Positions 46,355-59,468 of a stretch of DNA of 64,000 nucleotides are shown here, one piece after another. The DNA is taken from contig OY743169.1 in the NCBI GenBank assembly GCA_963555705.1, forward strand, positions 44,504,124 through 44,568,123, written 5' to 3'. The notes beneath the pieces were generated by a model. The model had not been told where the DNA came from, ran no database searches, and saw nothing but the letters and a program-made list of their open reading frames with translations. Positions within the stretch are counted from its first letter, which is position 1, and each line of letters begins with the position of its first letter. The translations under genes and the position numbers were made by a program. This stretch comes from Ligustrum vulgare (lineage: Eukaryota; Streptophyta; Magnoliopsida; Lamiales; Oleaceae).

Positions 46355-49300
46355 AAACATAATTGATCTATGATGTCTGGATACTTGGCTAGAATTTCTT
46401 CTTCATTTTCCCAAGTAGCCTCATCATTATTGTGTTTACCCTACTGGACTTTGACTAAAGGTATCTCTTTGTTTCTTAAGACATGGACTTTTCTCTCTAC
46501 TATACACATAGGTACTCTTCATAAGACAAATCTTTATGAATTGTAATTGACTGATAATTCACGACATGACTAGGATCATGAACATACATGGAAAACATTG
46601 TGAACCGCTGCAAGTTCAGGTGGCAAACCCAAACGATATGCCAGGTTCTCTACTTCCTCTAATATCTCAAACGATCTGATAAATCGAGGTCTTAACTTTC
46701 CTCTTTTCCTAAAACGAAAAGTACCTTTCATTGGGGCTACCTTCAAAAACACTTTCTCCCCAACCTGAAATTCCAAGTCTTTCCTTCTCTGATCTACATA
46801 ACTTTTCTGTCTATCCTGCGCGGTCTTAATCCACTATCTGATCTTCTAAATAGCATCTACTATTCTTTCAATTAATTCTGGCCCCAATAATTTCTTCTCA
46901 CCAACTTCATCCCAATAAAGTGGTGATTGACATCGTCGTCCATACAGTGCTTCATATGGTGTTATATCAATAGTAGCCTGAAAACTATTATTGTAGGTAA
47001 ATTCCACAAATGGTAGATGAGTCTCCCAACTACCACTCAAGTTTAGTACGCAAGCTCTAAGCATATCCTCTAGCGTCTAAATAGTGCATTCAGACTGCCC
47101 GTCTGTCTAGGATGGAATGCAGTACTAAAATTTAATTTAGTACCCATTACAATATGTAAACTCTTCCAAAATCTTGAAGTAAACCTCAGATCTCTATTTG
47201 AAATAATGGAAGCTGGTACTCCATGAAGTCGAAAAATCTCTCTGACAAACAATTATGTTGATTGATCCATATTGAGAGTCATTCTGATTGATAGGAAATG
47301 AGCTGACTTTGTAAGTTGGTCTACAATAACTCAAATAGCGTCATTCCCTCTCACTAATTTGGTAACCTAGTAACAAAATCCATGGAGATTTTCTCCCATT
47401 TCCATTCTGGTATATCCAAAGGACTCAACAATCCTGATGGTCTCTGATGCTTAGCCTTGACCTACTGACAGGTCATGTATCGAGAGATAAATCTTGCAAT
47501 ACATCTCTTCATGTTTCTCCACCAGAAATTATTATGCAGATCGCGGTACATCTTTGTCCCACCTGGGTTGCTTGCATAAGGTGCTGAATGAGCTTCTGTT
47601 AAAATCTCCTTCCTGATTGTTTCATCCTTCGTCACATAGATACGTCCTCTAAACATAAGTTATTTATCAGAGGCAATCTCAAAACGTATTCTCTTGCCAG
47701 TCCCAACTTCATATATGATCTTTTCTAAGAATTTATCACCTTCCTGGGTTGTCACAATCCGACCCCTCAAATATGGTTTACAATCAAATTTTCCAATCTG
47801 TTAGCTCCTCGGACTAAGGGGTTCGCACTGCAATTCTCAAATTCTGAAAATCTCGAATCAACTGATCTTACATTGTTCCCAAAGTTGATAACTGTCCAGC
47901 ATTCTTCCTACTCAAAGCATCTGCAACCTTATTTGCTTTACCTGAATGGTAAAGAATAGTGCAGTCATAATCTTTTACCAGCTCTAACCACCGAAGATGT
48001 CTCATATTTAGTTCCTTCTGAGTGAAGAAATACTTGAGACTCTTGTGGTCAGTGTAAATCTTACATTTACTCTCATACAGGTAGTGTCTCCAAACCTTTA
48101 AATCATGCACTACAGGTGCAAGCTCTGGATCATGCGTCGAGTAATTCTTTTGATATGGCTTCAACTGTCTTGAAGCCTATGCTATCACTTTCATCTTATG
48201 CATCAATACGCAACCCAATCCATGTTTGGATGCATCGTTGTAAATAAAGAAACCATCGGACCCATCTAGTATAGTCAACACTAGTGCAGATACAAGCCTG
48301 TTCTTTAGTTCCTGGAAGCTTTGTTAACACTGATCTGCCCACTGAAAATTAAGTACCTTCCTTGTTAATTCTGTCATAGGACCTACTATCTTTGAGAAAC
48401 CTTCTATGAATCGCTGATAATATCCAGATAATCCTAGAAAACTTCTCACATCTCCAACATTTACAGGTGTGGGCCAATTTGTTACAGTTTCATCTTTAGA
48501 AGGATCAACCTTTATGCCTTTAGCTATAACAATATGACCTGGGAAGGCTACCCTCTCAAGCCAAAATTCACATTTTTTGAATTTGGCATACAACTTCTCT
48601 GCTCTCAGCATTTCCAACACTATCCTCAAGTGTTCTTCATGCTGCTTGGAATCTCTGGAGTAGATCAGTATGTCATCGATAAAAACAATAACGAATTTAT
48701 CAAGATACTGATGAAAGATTCTGTTCATCAAATCCATAAATACTGCAGGTGCATTCGTGAATGCCTATATCACGTTCTGAACGTAGTCTTTAGTACATCA
48801 GCTGGCTTAATCTTTAGCCGATGGTAGCTAGATCTCAAGTCAATCTTTGAGAATAAAGTTGTACCTTTCAACTGATCAAATAAGTCATTGATCCAAGGAA
48901 GGGGATACTTTCTTTATTTTTAGCTTGTTGAGTTCTCTATAGTCGATACACATCCTCATGCTTCCATCCTTTTTCTTTACAAATAGAACGGTGCTCCCCA
49001 TGGAGATACACTCGGCCTAATAAAACCCTTCTCCAAAAATTCCTCTAACTGGACCTTTAGTTCATGCAACTCTTTCAGCGCCATAGATATGGAGCTTTAG
49101 ATACTGAGGCAGCTCCTGGTACAAAATCAATGGTGAATTCCACTTGTCTATCAGGCGGGGTACCTGGTAGATCATCTGGGAAGTCATCATTGTATTCACA
49201 TACTACTGGTACTGAATATAGAATAATCTCCTCTGATGGTTTGTCTTGAAGACTAACCAAATAGCCCTGCAAATTGTCCTTGGCTAATAACTTCTCTGCT

Positions 49301-49808
49301 TGCAAAGCCGAAATAAGGCGAAGATCCCATAAAATCTGAATACTTCTTCACCATCTTTACGAAAAATAACCTCCTTCTCATGGCACATAATCGCAGCATG
49401 GTTGGTGCTGAGCCAATCTATACCCAGAATAATATCGAAGTCTTTCATTCAAATAATATTCAGGTCTGCTTCTAAAACTTGACCATCAAAATCTACTTGC
49501 ACCACTTTGACTATCCTATTAGTATCGATAGTTCCTCCTAACGGCAAACTAACCTCAAGTGCACTACCAGTTTCTTCTCCTATTAAGTTCGGTCTTTCTA
49601 GGCATGTATTTGATACAAATGAATGTGTGGCTCCCGAGTCTATTAAAACATATACGAGGATACCAAAAACAGATAATATACCTTTTATCATATTAACATG
49701 CTCAAAATAGGAATGAAATACATTGCAAAAAATAATTAGGACATGCACAGGAATACTGAAAAAATTTAGTACATCTGCAATTACATTCGACTCCTCTACG
49801 GCATCCAT
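46355..49808 (-). pseudogene. Tekay pol: protease, RT, RNase H, integrase, chromodomain tail (broken)
   Basis: From the amino end on the minus strand: protease VLIDSGATHSFVS (49808-49449); RT entry with VVCEYNDDFPDDLPGTPPDR (49305-49075); RT palm with [15 protein letters not shown], the YxDD-type site (48737-48324); and [17 protein letters not shown]. RNase H follows (48164-47868, [26 protein letters not shown]). Integrase has a zinc region (47656-47462), core (47252-47070, SIISNRDLRFTSRFW; 47064-46846, TPYEALYGRRCQSPLYW) and C-terminus (46776-46576, KVFLKVAPMKG). A chromodomain tail (46450-46355, DEATWENEEEILAKYPD) ends it. Frames are interrupted by stops between domains, and the LTR fragment begins directly in the chromodomain tail. 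Domain content is complete enough to identify the family; it is not functional. Confidence 0.9.
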
Positions 49809-50690
49809 AGCAAATACTCTTGCTTTTCCTCTTCTGTTCTGGTCTGGGTTCTTCTTCTAGTTAGAACCCTATGCAAATGGAGCGCGACAATCAAATGCGA
49901 AATGGGCTGGTTGGCCGCATTTGTAGCAAACTCCCTTACCAAAAAAGACACTCTCCCTTGTGCAATCTCTAGCACTTAGGGCAGGGTGGAGTGTGATTAG
50001 TGACCTGTCCTCCTATGGGTCCTGGATTCTGCCTCTTATTAGATGCCTATTTTGGTTTTGACTGCGATTCGGACCTTGCCACTTTCTCTTTCCCTAATAT
50101 CTCTGCTCATGATGATTACTTTGGTTCCCGACCTTCACAGCGGTATAGGCTACTGCTTGAGCCTTCTTTACCACTTCTCTTTAAGTTGGTAGCTAATGTG
50201 AACTGACTATCTGTCTAACATCCGAGCGTAGACCCGTCTTGAGACGTCATGCCTTCTTACTCTCAGCTTCCACCAGATGTGGAGTATAACGTGATAATTC
50301 TTCAAACTTTCTTTCATACTAGGTTATGTCCATATCACCTTATACTAGATGCAGAAACTCGGACTCTTTGTGATCTCTGAGGGCTTGTGGGAAAAATTTA
50401 TCCCTAATTGCATCTTTAAATTCCTCCCAAGTTAGAGCTGCATGCTGCTCTACAGTCCTAGTCCGGGATGAAGATTCCCACCAAAAGCTGGCTCTACTGA
50501 CTAACATGAATTCTGCGCGAATGACCACCATCAAATGTAGGTGGATGATACCTCCAAAATTGTTCAATAATTGGAACTATGGAACCAGTAGGGGCTTGTC
50601 TTAGTTCGTGTACAGCTCAAAGTAAATCCCTAATTATGGTAGATTGGGACATAGGATCTTGTCCTGGAGTGGTTTGGTTGTTTACGCATC
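49809..50690 (-). pseudogene. Tekay gag with zinc knuckle (broken)
   Basis: The core at 50567-50340 (LVSRASFWWESSSRTRTVEQ, LTWEEFKDAIRDKFFPQALR) is the usual Tekay gag block and parallels the plus-strand copy at 59469-59840. The zinc knuckle CYKCGQPAHFAFDC (CX2CX4HX4C) lies at about 49930-49888. The N-terminus near 50690-50570 and the linker are frameshifted. Confidence 0.85.
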
Positions 50691-50823
50691 AAGACATTTT
50701 CATTTATCAAATAAAACAAACATGTTTATTATTTCTTGATAAGAAAATATAGAAACATAACTCGTAACATAAAAATGAATCTCTTTTATTAATAACTGAA
50801 ATTCCTTCAAAGAGGATACAACA

Positions 50824-51416
50824 TTATGGAAAGAACTGCAGAAAGGGAAAAAGCTGAATAAGGGAAAGAACTGCTAAAACATCTATCTCTAATCTTATCC
50901 CACTATTAGTGACTATTGACAGAGGTAGCTTCGGGAATGCCAAGTGTATAGTCTGGGCCACCGGGGTAACATTTGGTGTATTTGGGAAGTAACCGGGTGA
51001 ATCTAGGACATAACCTTGTGAACCAGGTGTGTAATCATAGGTACCTGACTCAGCGTCAGGTATCTTGTTTGGCTCCTCCTCCTCCTCGTCCAATATGACT
51101 ACCACTTCTAGTGCTGGTGCTGGAGCAGGGATTTGGAAGTGGTCCCAACACATCACAAATTTGTCATAGATGGTCTAGAAAGTTACGTTCTCTACCAGAC
51201 GTCTCTTCACGTCATCATAAACGCATACGCTAATATTTTCTTATCTTCTGGGAATGTTGATAAAATTTGGCAGGTAGACTGAGCGTCGATCATCCTAAAA
51301 CCACTAGCTATGAAGTGATGATGCATGGAGCAATAGCTAAGAATATGGTCTGAAATCCATCCAAGTGGTGCTATGTCTAAAATCCAATCATGCAAAGTCC
51401 AGTTAGGATTCTCCAT
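50824..51416 (-). pseudogene. Upstream ORF (pre-gag) with acidic, proline-rich tail
   Basis: Two frames: 51416-51207 (start MENPNWTLHDW, ending STFPEDKKILAYAFMMT) and 51156-50824 (IPAPAPALEVVVILDEEEEE, then a Pro/Gly/Tyr-rich stretch). They join into one protein with a folded-looking N-terminal half and an acidic linker. The start lies just after TTTAG, a possible intron acceptor. The plus-strand relative at 58606-59129 has the same layout. Function unknown. Confidence 0.55.
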
Positions 51417-51728
51417 TCTCTAAATTTAAGGACAAAAATTATTATAAAATCATTATTTAATCAAACTACTATTTATTCTCATTATGCTCAAAACTCGTTT
51501 TTCTTTTCTTTCTAATCCAGATACAATTTCTTTCTCTTTCTTCTAAGTCTCATAAATTAGAAAAACATGAAAATAAAATAAAATAACATTAAACTTCATA
51601 AACCTCTTTACCTTCGGAGTTGGCGGAATGAATGATGGTAGTGATAATTAATAATAATTAAGTAACGTAAATTAACTCTTAAAAATTTTCTCTTTTGAAA
51701 ATTTGTCAGTCTACAGAAACGCATACTG
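51417..51728 (-). other. 5' leader of the Tekay element
   Basis: Non-coding, AT-rich. It shares ctttaccttcggagttggcg and the cagtctacagaaacgca block next to the PBS with the LOG-carrying element. Confidence 0.65.
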
Positions 51729-51740
51729 GCTCTGATACCA
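51729..51740 (-). other. Primer binding site, initiator Met tRNA
   Basis: The minus strand reads TGGTATCAGAGC, 3 nt from the LTR at 51744. Confidence 0.92.
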
Positions 51741-51743
51741 CGC

Positions 51744-53627
51744 TGTGACACTCCAAGTTCTAAATATCTAGTTCATCACGTCATCGTCTCGTCTAATTTT
51801 GATATAATATTTTTGTGGAAAAAAAAAACATATCTAATTTTGGCAAGATTTTATTAAATAATCCAAAAGTTGATAAAATTCAAAATTCTCCAAACTGTTT
51901 GAATCAAATTGTTAAACAATCTCAAATAAAGAAAACTTTTAACAATCTCATAAATTCTCAAACGTATTTTATTCAACGGGAATAATAAAATCTGATTATT
52001 CAATTATTAATGCCACTTCATGTCCATCAATCGCCACCATCTCCGACATCTGCAAAATTTGTTAAAAAGGAGTGACCATTTCATTGAAATACTTAGTAGG
52101 CTCATCACCAATTAATTAATTTAGATGACAATTGAACACATAAATATGCAAATCATATAATGACATCTTCTTCATAATCTTAAGCTTTCGTAACAAAGGG
52201 TGTGGGTAGTCTCTTCTCATGCATTAAAGCATATAAGTTATGTCAAGCATAACAAAATCATAATCTCATCTCGTCTCATGCAATAAAATGCATATAAGTT
52301 ATGGCACGCTCATAACATCAAATATTTCATTAGAAATATAAATTCTTGTCTCGTCTTATACAATAAATGCACATAAGTCACATGAAGTATACATTTACAT
52401 GCAATTAAAATATAAACCAATTAATAGGGGCTAGTCTATCTTAATCTTAACGAGTGGAAATTGAGCGGGAAAATATTTCAATCCTCTAAGTCTCCATACG
52501 CCTCATCTATTCAAAAGAAAATAAAATTTAAATTAGTCTTTTGGAGTTTAAAATTCTAAAACAAAACTAAAGCTTGGGATTAAATTGAAATTTAAGATAG
52601 TTGAAGTTGAAGTGTTTCGAACCGAAATAAAGTTTTTTGAAAATTAAAGGGCTGATTTGGGAAATTTTAAAGAAGGGCTGCAGGGGCTAAAATATTTACT
52701 TTTGAAAATTAGGGTTGAAGATTTGAAACATTTAAAAATGTACAGGGACCGAAATGACTAATTTTTGTAAACTTAGGACTAATAGGAATAAACTATCAAT
52801 TGAATTAAAATGGCAAAATCCCTCTCTCCCTATATTCATAACAGAGGAGATGAGAGAGAGAGAGAGGGGCATCGGCCACTCCTTTGTTTGACGCTGTCGG
52901 CGATCCGCAGACGGTCGGTTGGCGGTAATGCCTCCATCAAATGGTGACGGAGAGCGCCAGTGACAGGGTAGTGAAAGGAGAATGGTTGGGTCGAATTTTC
53001 TTTAAAAATCTGGGCTTGGAGGACTTCGGGAGTTGTGATTTTAGGCGGTAATCTAGCTAATATTGGCTGTGGTCGAGATAAGGGATGGTTTTTCGTGATT
53101 TATGGGTTCCGATTGAGAAAAGTTTCAGACTTGGGCAGTGAGGGTTTTCGAGCGGTGGCTCAGCAGAGGGTTGGCCGTGGTGGTGATGAGAGCTAATCAC
53201 GGTGATTGGGGTTATAATGGCCGGATAGGATAGTCTATGATTTGAATTTGAACTACGTAATCTAATCAGATAGGCATGGATGAGGGAGATGATAAAGTTG
53301 AGTTCAAGATTAACCAAGATAATTGCTAGGATAATTAAGAAATCGAATTTTAAAAATATAACAGATAGATTAATTCAGATATTTCTAATTTTGAAAAGAT
53401 AAAAAGTTGGAATTTAATTTGAATAAAAATTAGGTTTTAAAATTAAATTTCCCGAATTTTGGACATAAAATTGAGTTGGACTGAAAATTATGTTTATTGG
53501 CTCAATAATAAATAACATGGGTAGACGACGTACTTAAATTTTAATAATTGGTTAAATCATAGTGACACGCTTTTAAAGAGGATAAAATATTCATAAATTA
53601 TTAACTAGAAAATTCTCGGTTGCTACA
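51744..53627 (-). repeat. 5' LTR of the Tekay element
   Basis: TGTGACACTCCAAG...CGGTTGCTACA, 1,884 bp, parallel to 42419-44150. The end is followed by TGGTG. Confidence 0.88.
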
Positions 53628-54484
53628 TGGTGCCATATGGTCACTTGACTTGGAAGTCATCGACCTAAAACTCGCTACCAAGGTCATCTAGAAAGATTAA
53701 GGGATAGAGGTATTCACAAAAAATAAATAAATAAATAAATAAATAAAATTTGATTGCATATGTCATTCACTTCTCTTTAGGGCCTAGCTGTCTCGAGTTA
53801 TTAAGCCTGTAAGGGTATCTTAAAACCTAGCGCCCTATGATCATCTAACTTGGTAGTCACTGGCCTACTACATGGATTAGCTAGAAAGCTAAGAGAGGTA
53901 TTGTATTACAATTGCATTATTAATTGGTAGATTGCATAAGAGGATTTAGATAATTAGTGGGTTTAACTTGCCTAGTGAAGATTTGAAGGTTGGGATACTT
54001 AATAATAGGAGAATCATCACATGCATAAATTGTTGACATTACCGGCTTTACTCAACCAGACTTGAGCTGTGAAAGAAAATTAGGGAATTGGAAATTCAAC
54101 TTTAGGATACACCTTGGGAAATGATTAAAAGAAATTAGTTTGAGGGTGAGCATCTCACGAGTGAAGAAATGATAAATTAGACCACTGAGGGTTGGGAATG
54201 AAGCAATTTGTGCTTGTACAATTCTCTATTTAATTATTTGGACACACGCACCCATTTTACATTGGACGTGTAAAAATTTGGCTCTTGCAAGTTAACTTTG
54301 AAGACTCATAGATTTGGCATAATGTTCTAAATCTGGAGACAAAAGGGGCAAGCATTCTAACTAAATTTGTTGTATGAAAGTTTAGTTGTGTTTTAGACTG
54401 ATCTTGAGTTTTCTTTATCACTTTTCTATTTCTTTGTGTGTATGTTTGCTCGAGGACTAGCAAATTATTAAGTTTGAGGGTGTT
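53628..54484 (+). mobile_element. Athila-like 3' non-coding region, right part
   Basis: Begins with the right TGGTG copy. No coding frame. It contains an (AAAT)n run at 53722-53747 and two related passages (tggtcacttgacttggaagt and tcatctaacttggtagtcac). It ends in a purine-rich TTAAGTTTGAGGGTG before the LTR. Confidence 0.55.
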
Positions 54485-55870
54485 TGATAAGTGTAATTTT
54501 ACACTTATTTAGACAATCAAAAGTGAGTAATTATGAGTCTTCTAAAGTGTTTTATTCTTAATTATGCATTTTTTTGGTTATTTTATGTCAAAATATGAAT
54601 TTGGAAGAAATTGGAGCAAAATTTGAAAGTTACATGCGGAGCATGTGAATAAATTAGTGCACAACTTTTTCTATAGATATCTTCATGAGGCCTATAATAT
54701 TTCATTGGAAATATAATTGAATTTGGAGTTCAATGCAAAAAAAGGAGCACATTTTGGAGTTGTAAATCAAAAGTTACGCATGTTTGAAGTTCAGTCAACG
54801 GATTAGACAGCTTCGAGACAGCGCTTCCCATTGCTGAAAATTTTCAGCTTCTTAGTGCTTAGGCGCTACCCATGCAGCGCCGAGGCACTATGCTGCTATT
54901 TCAAACTTCGAAAAATCTGTTTATAACCCCAATTAGATCCTAACTCTTCGATGACTTCAAAATACTACAAATATAGACCTGAAGAACACAATTTGAGGGA
55001 GATTCAACTGCTCTAAAAAGGAAAAGATTCAAGAAATCAAAGGGAGGCAAGAACAACATCAAGGAAGAAGATTGAAGATCTATTCGAAAACTAGTTTTTT
55101 TCTATTCTCTTCTTTATGTTGTTTATTTTGAATTGTATAGATTTCATGTTTCTTATCATGATCTAAACTATTCTTCTAGGGTTTGATTAGCCATAACTTC
55201 TTGAGCACATGATTTGAATTTATTTTAGTTATTTCTATGAAATTTTTCATTCCGTTTATTTTTGCTATGATTTTAATGCTTTCAATTAATTAGCCACTAA
55301 TTGAATGAGTAGATGTTAGTCAATTCCAGCACTCCAGAGAGGGGAATTTAGGCATGATCATAAAATTAACACAACATAGATTTTATAGGTTTCGAGAGAA
55401 AGTGTAGAATCTATGAAGCTTACTCCATAAAAGAACTATGAGCTTGATAAATTCTTGATTTTAATTCGGAATAGAGATATTGGGATTGAAACTTAGGATT
55501 AATTTTTAGCCGGCACTCGAGAGAGAGGATAGAAATACAATAGAGGTTCTTGCTTGTAAACATGTGAAAGTTGATTAAAGATAACTAGATAATTGTGATT
55601 CATATTTGTAAGTTAGGTGAAATCAAATCCTAGGCTTTCTCATCTTATTTATCTTCGAACTTGCATTTATTTGTTGAATTCATCACCATATACATCACTA
55701 GAATAGATTGAAATCATTAATCTTATAATTAGATTTTTCTAGATAAAATAAGAGCTAATCAATTATAGTACTTAGTATGAAATCAAATTACAATCCCTGT
55801 GGGTTCGACATCATATTTTACCATTAGATTACAAAACTCGACACCATACACTTGCGGTTATAAAATCACA
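54485..55870 (+). repeat. LTR of the Athila-like element
   Basis: Starts TGATAAGTGTAATTTTACAC after the polypurine-like tract. The block caatccctgtgggttcgaca followed by acacttgcggtt (about 55792-55860) is typical of the end of such LTRs. The exact 3' end is uncertain by some tens of bases. Confidence 0.6.
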
Positions 55871-56520
55871 CAACACGTGCAGAAGGAATTCTGGTAGCCG
55901 CATGGTTAAAAACTGTAGGATCTGTTGATATTTATTGTAACCACATGGCCACCAGATGGTATGGACGTGGCCACGTGGTTCACCTACTAAAGCCAATTTT
56001 TTATGCAATTTTGGATTTAAACTCAACTTTTCGACTACAAAACACCTTGTTCTCTATGTGCTCAATCACCCACACTCTACTCATGTCTTGAACTAAAGTT
56101 TCATGCTTGTATTTATGATTTAACATCATAATTCAAGTTTGCAATGAAAACCAAAAAAATTATTGGAATGAACATGCTTTTCAATGTCAATATGCATCAA
56201 CATGTGCTTTCAACTTTAAGGCCATAAATTTATGATGAAATTAATGCCAATACACATCAAGTAAGGAACATGCTTTTGATAACTCCCTAATTAGATGCAA
56301 ACAAAGCAAGGCAATGATGAAAACTCAATGATGCCAACAAAAACTAATAAAGCAAATAAATCCTAAATTATTAATAAAGCATTAAATAAAGCATACTAAG
56401 AAAAACGTAAAGGATATAAAGTTTGGTTGCCTCCCAACAAGCACTCAGTTTAAAGTCTAAAAATCGACTTTTGGTAGAATTCCTCAGGGTGGTTCAAGAT
56501 GCGGTGTAATGTGGTGTTGA
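55871..56520 (-). other. Fragment of an Athila-like 3' region in antisense
   Basis: The minus strand contains GCTTGTTGGGAGGCAACC at about 56441-56424, a motif of Athila-type 3' regions. Otherwise non-coding. Confidence 0.45.
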
Positions 56521-58271
56521 GACAAACCCATGGAACTGGAGGATGTTGAGAATGTCGCCTCGATTCGATTAATGAATCGAAGGAGATCAGAAAATTTGAA
56601 AGCAGAATATCAAAATGCACATCACTGCCAGAACCTCCATCACAACCACCACCTCCTTTGCCAAATTCAGCCACCACCAGAAATCATCACCAACCACCAC
56701 GGACCGGAAACCACCAATCGAATCCACTACCTCCAATCCCACATAAACATTTTCTCACACATTGCAACCCAATCTGCAAACCGAAACACCTCCAACAACC
56801 CATTTCAAAGAAAAATCACCAAACCCAAACTTCACCTAAGCCTCAAACCAGCACTCCAATCTATAACCTCGAACCACCACATTCGCCACCACACAACACG
56901 CAAAACTCCACCGCCTATTGTAACTTCTAAATCCCCTCAATTTGACACCCAAAAACCCAAGAAAAATAACGAATCAGTTATCCAAACCCTTACCCACAAC
57001 CGCCGGTCGACTTGACCTAAACTTTTCGCTGAAAATTGCGATTCCCAAAATCGAACCCAAGCCTCGGATTACCTCGTTTCTCGCACCAAAATCTCCCCAC
57101 AATACCACCTCTCGACCAACCACCAGCAACCTCGGTCATCACCACGTAGCAACGGCGATATCGTCGGTTGCACTGCTGGCGATTAGAATTTCGGAGGAGG
57201 AGGATTTGCCTCCACCCGATCGTCTCTCTGGTTTTAAAAGAGAGAGAGAAATGAATTTTCTTTTATACACTGTTTGATTTTGAAAAATTTCCTTTTGCCC
57301 CAATCCTTTTAAAAGTTTGATTCCAGTCCTTTTGTTTCAAATTGTCTTCTAGTCAGCCCTTTTAGTTTCAAAATCATTTATTTCAATCCCTCACATTTAA
57401 AAACATTTATCTCAGCCCTGCAGTTTTTGAAAATCTCTGAATCAATCCTAGAATTTATTTAATTACTCAAAACAGCCCCCAAGATTTATTATTTATGTGA
57501 ACCAGCCCATGATTTCTTACAATTAAACTATTTAGTCCCTAAAGCCTTTTTAAAATCTTATTATTACACAAAATTCATCATTTTAGACTCGATTGTTCAA
57601 CGGTCTAATTATAATTATTTAAATTTGTTTTATAGGACTAGACGAGGTGAGAAAGAATTAGGAGTTTTATCCCGTTTGCTCAATACTCGAGAAATAAGGT
57701 AAACTCTTATTTACAAATTTATATTTTCAAAAGTGCGCATCAATGATTATTTGGATTATAAGTTTAGCATGTATAATTGTGTTCATGAGAATTACTTGGT
57801 TTTCAAGCATGAGACTATGTTACGAGAATTTATTTGCTTAAATGCATGAAACTTGAACTTGTATATTCATTACTTGTTTATGAGACTACTAGTGATCGTG
57901 AAACACCTAAGACTTGAATATCATGATTATGTGTTTTTAATTGATAATGTCAAATGATTATTGTGCGCGAGTCTACTGGGTATTTCTTAGAAATACTCAC
58001 GTTTTCCGAAAACAAATTTTATAGATGATGGAGTTGGTGACAAGACGTACGATGGTGGCTACTAACAAGTCTTTTAAAAATGTTTTATTTGAAATCACAA
58101 ACTTATTAATTTTGTCAAGTTATTTCCATTTTCGATCTATTGACAATTTAAATAAATTTTTATGAAGATATGTGAATTAAATTCCAGTCATTTTCCACTT
58201 AACTATCATTTTGAAAGTTAGTTTAAGACGATGAAGTGACGTTCCGGGTATTTAGAACTCGGGGCATTACA
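56521..58271 (+). repeat. 5' LTR, truncated at its start
   Basis: From acaaacccatggaactggag onward it parallels 61660-63422. It ends GAACTCGGGGCATTACA. The first about 590 bp are missing. Frames 56530-57015 and 61893-62387 are the same low-complexity LTR stretch and are not called as genes. Confidence 0.85.
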
Positions 58272-58273
58272 AA

Positions 58274-58286
58274 GGGTATTAAAACG
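58274..58286 (+). other. Decayed primer binding site
   Basis: GGGTATTAAAAC just inside the LTR aligns with (T)GGTATCAGAGC of the minus-strand Tekay element; the following cgtttctg is also shared. Most changes are G to A or C to T. Confidence 0.55.
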
Positions 58287-58605
58287 GGTCTACGTTTCTG
58301 GTGACTCTCAAATTTTCAAAAGAGATTTCCAAATATATATATAATTTTAGCAATGAAAATTTGCCACCATCATCGCCGCTTCGCCAACTCCGAGGTAAAG
58401 AAAGTATATTTAGACTAATGAATTATTTTAGATACATGAGATTATTTTATGAGAATTTAGAGAAAAAAGAGCTTGTATCCAACCAAAAAATGAGTTTGAG
58501 CATAATTCGAAGTAATTAAAGATTTTATTTTATGTCCTCGTAATTTAACTAAGAGAGATTAAAGAACTTATCCCTAATTGGACTTTGCATAATTGATTTT
58601 AGGAC

Positions 58606-59129
58606 ATGGCATCAAATTCCAAGAACGTACCTAGTTACGCAGAGATAGCCGCTAGGGACTATGATCACTTTAAACCTAGACCCGAATGAAATATTAACCA
58701 ACATGTTGGGAAAGTGAGTTACTTACATAATCGAGCAGTACAACATGCTATGTGACCAATGAATTCCAAGCAATCAATCACTTGATCTCATCCTTTCCGA
58801 ATGTTACACGAGACGCGGCTCGCTTGATATACATGGATGTGAATACCTCCATTAACGTGGATCTCGACTACAACTCTTTCTGTGAGAGACTTGTGGCTTA
58901 CTGGCCTAAGTACCACAAAGACATTTTGGGGTTCTCTCCTGAAAAGGTGCCAGCACCCAGGCCCAAACCCAGGAAAGGAGCTAAGCTGTTGCCTGAAGAT
59001 GATCCCGAGGAGGACCTAGAAGAAGAACCTAAAGAAGTTCCAGAAGAAGAACTCGAGGAGGAACCAAAGGAAGATGTTGAGGTAGCACTAGGGGAAATCT
59101 CGGATGCCGAGTCGTGTGTTACCCAGTAG
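58606..59129 (+). pseudogene. Upstream ORF (pre-gag) with acidic tail
   Basis: An ATG at 58606 (after GATTTTAG, a possible acceptor site) opens MASNSKNVPSYAEIAARDYD and stops at 58685. The frame 58752-59129 continues with ARLIYMDVNTSINVDLDYN, LVAYWPKYHKDILGFSPEKV and APRPKPRKGAKLLPEDDPEE, then a run of Glu/Pro-rich repeats (EEELEEEPKED). It parallels 51416-50824 in position and layout. Function unknown. Confidence 0.6.
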
Positions 59130-59468
59130 ATCACTAGAGTTGGTAGTAGAATAGGCTTTACTTATTTTGAGCTATGTAGCATTTCACGCCCTCCTATTTG
59201 TGTATCCTCACTTGAAGGACTTCTGAGTTACTAATAAAGATATTATTTTAATAAAGATGATTTTTTTATTATTATTTTGAGTTGAGTACATTATCATGAT
59301 GCTTGGTTTATGCATTTAAAAAAAATCAAGAAGTTGAATATATTTTACTCCTCCTTTTAAGGAAATGTCAAGGCACAGAAATAGAAGTACAGAGGATCAA
59401 GCTACCCCAGAACAGGGCCTGACAGCCCAGTCCATGATTATTAGGAATCTACTCTAGGCAGTACCGGT

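Larger units (their letters stand above)
42419..53627 (-). mobile_element. Tekay-type chromovirus with gag-pol, minus strand, with later insertions
   Basis: 5' LTR 51744-53627, PBS, an upstream ORF, gag, protease, RT, RNase H, integrase, chromodomain tail, then foreign LTR material (44155-46354), then the 3' LTR 42419-44150. TGGTG flanks the whole. RT/protease signatures ([28 protein letters not shown]) are of Tekay/Del type. It is the gag-pol-bearing relative of the LOG-carrying element, by leader and LTR similarity. Confidence 0.85.

Noticed and set aside
56530..57015. ORF of 161 codons (and its parallel at 61893-62387)
   Set aside because: Both lie in the two LTRs of one element, are rich in His/Pro/Thr, and have no domain.
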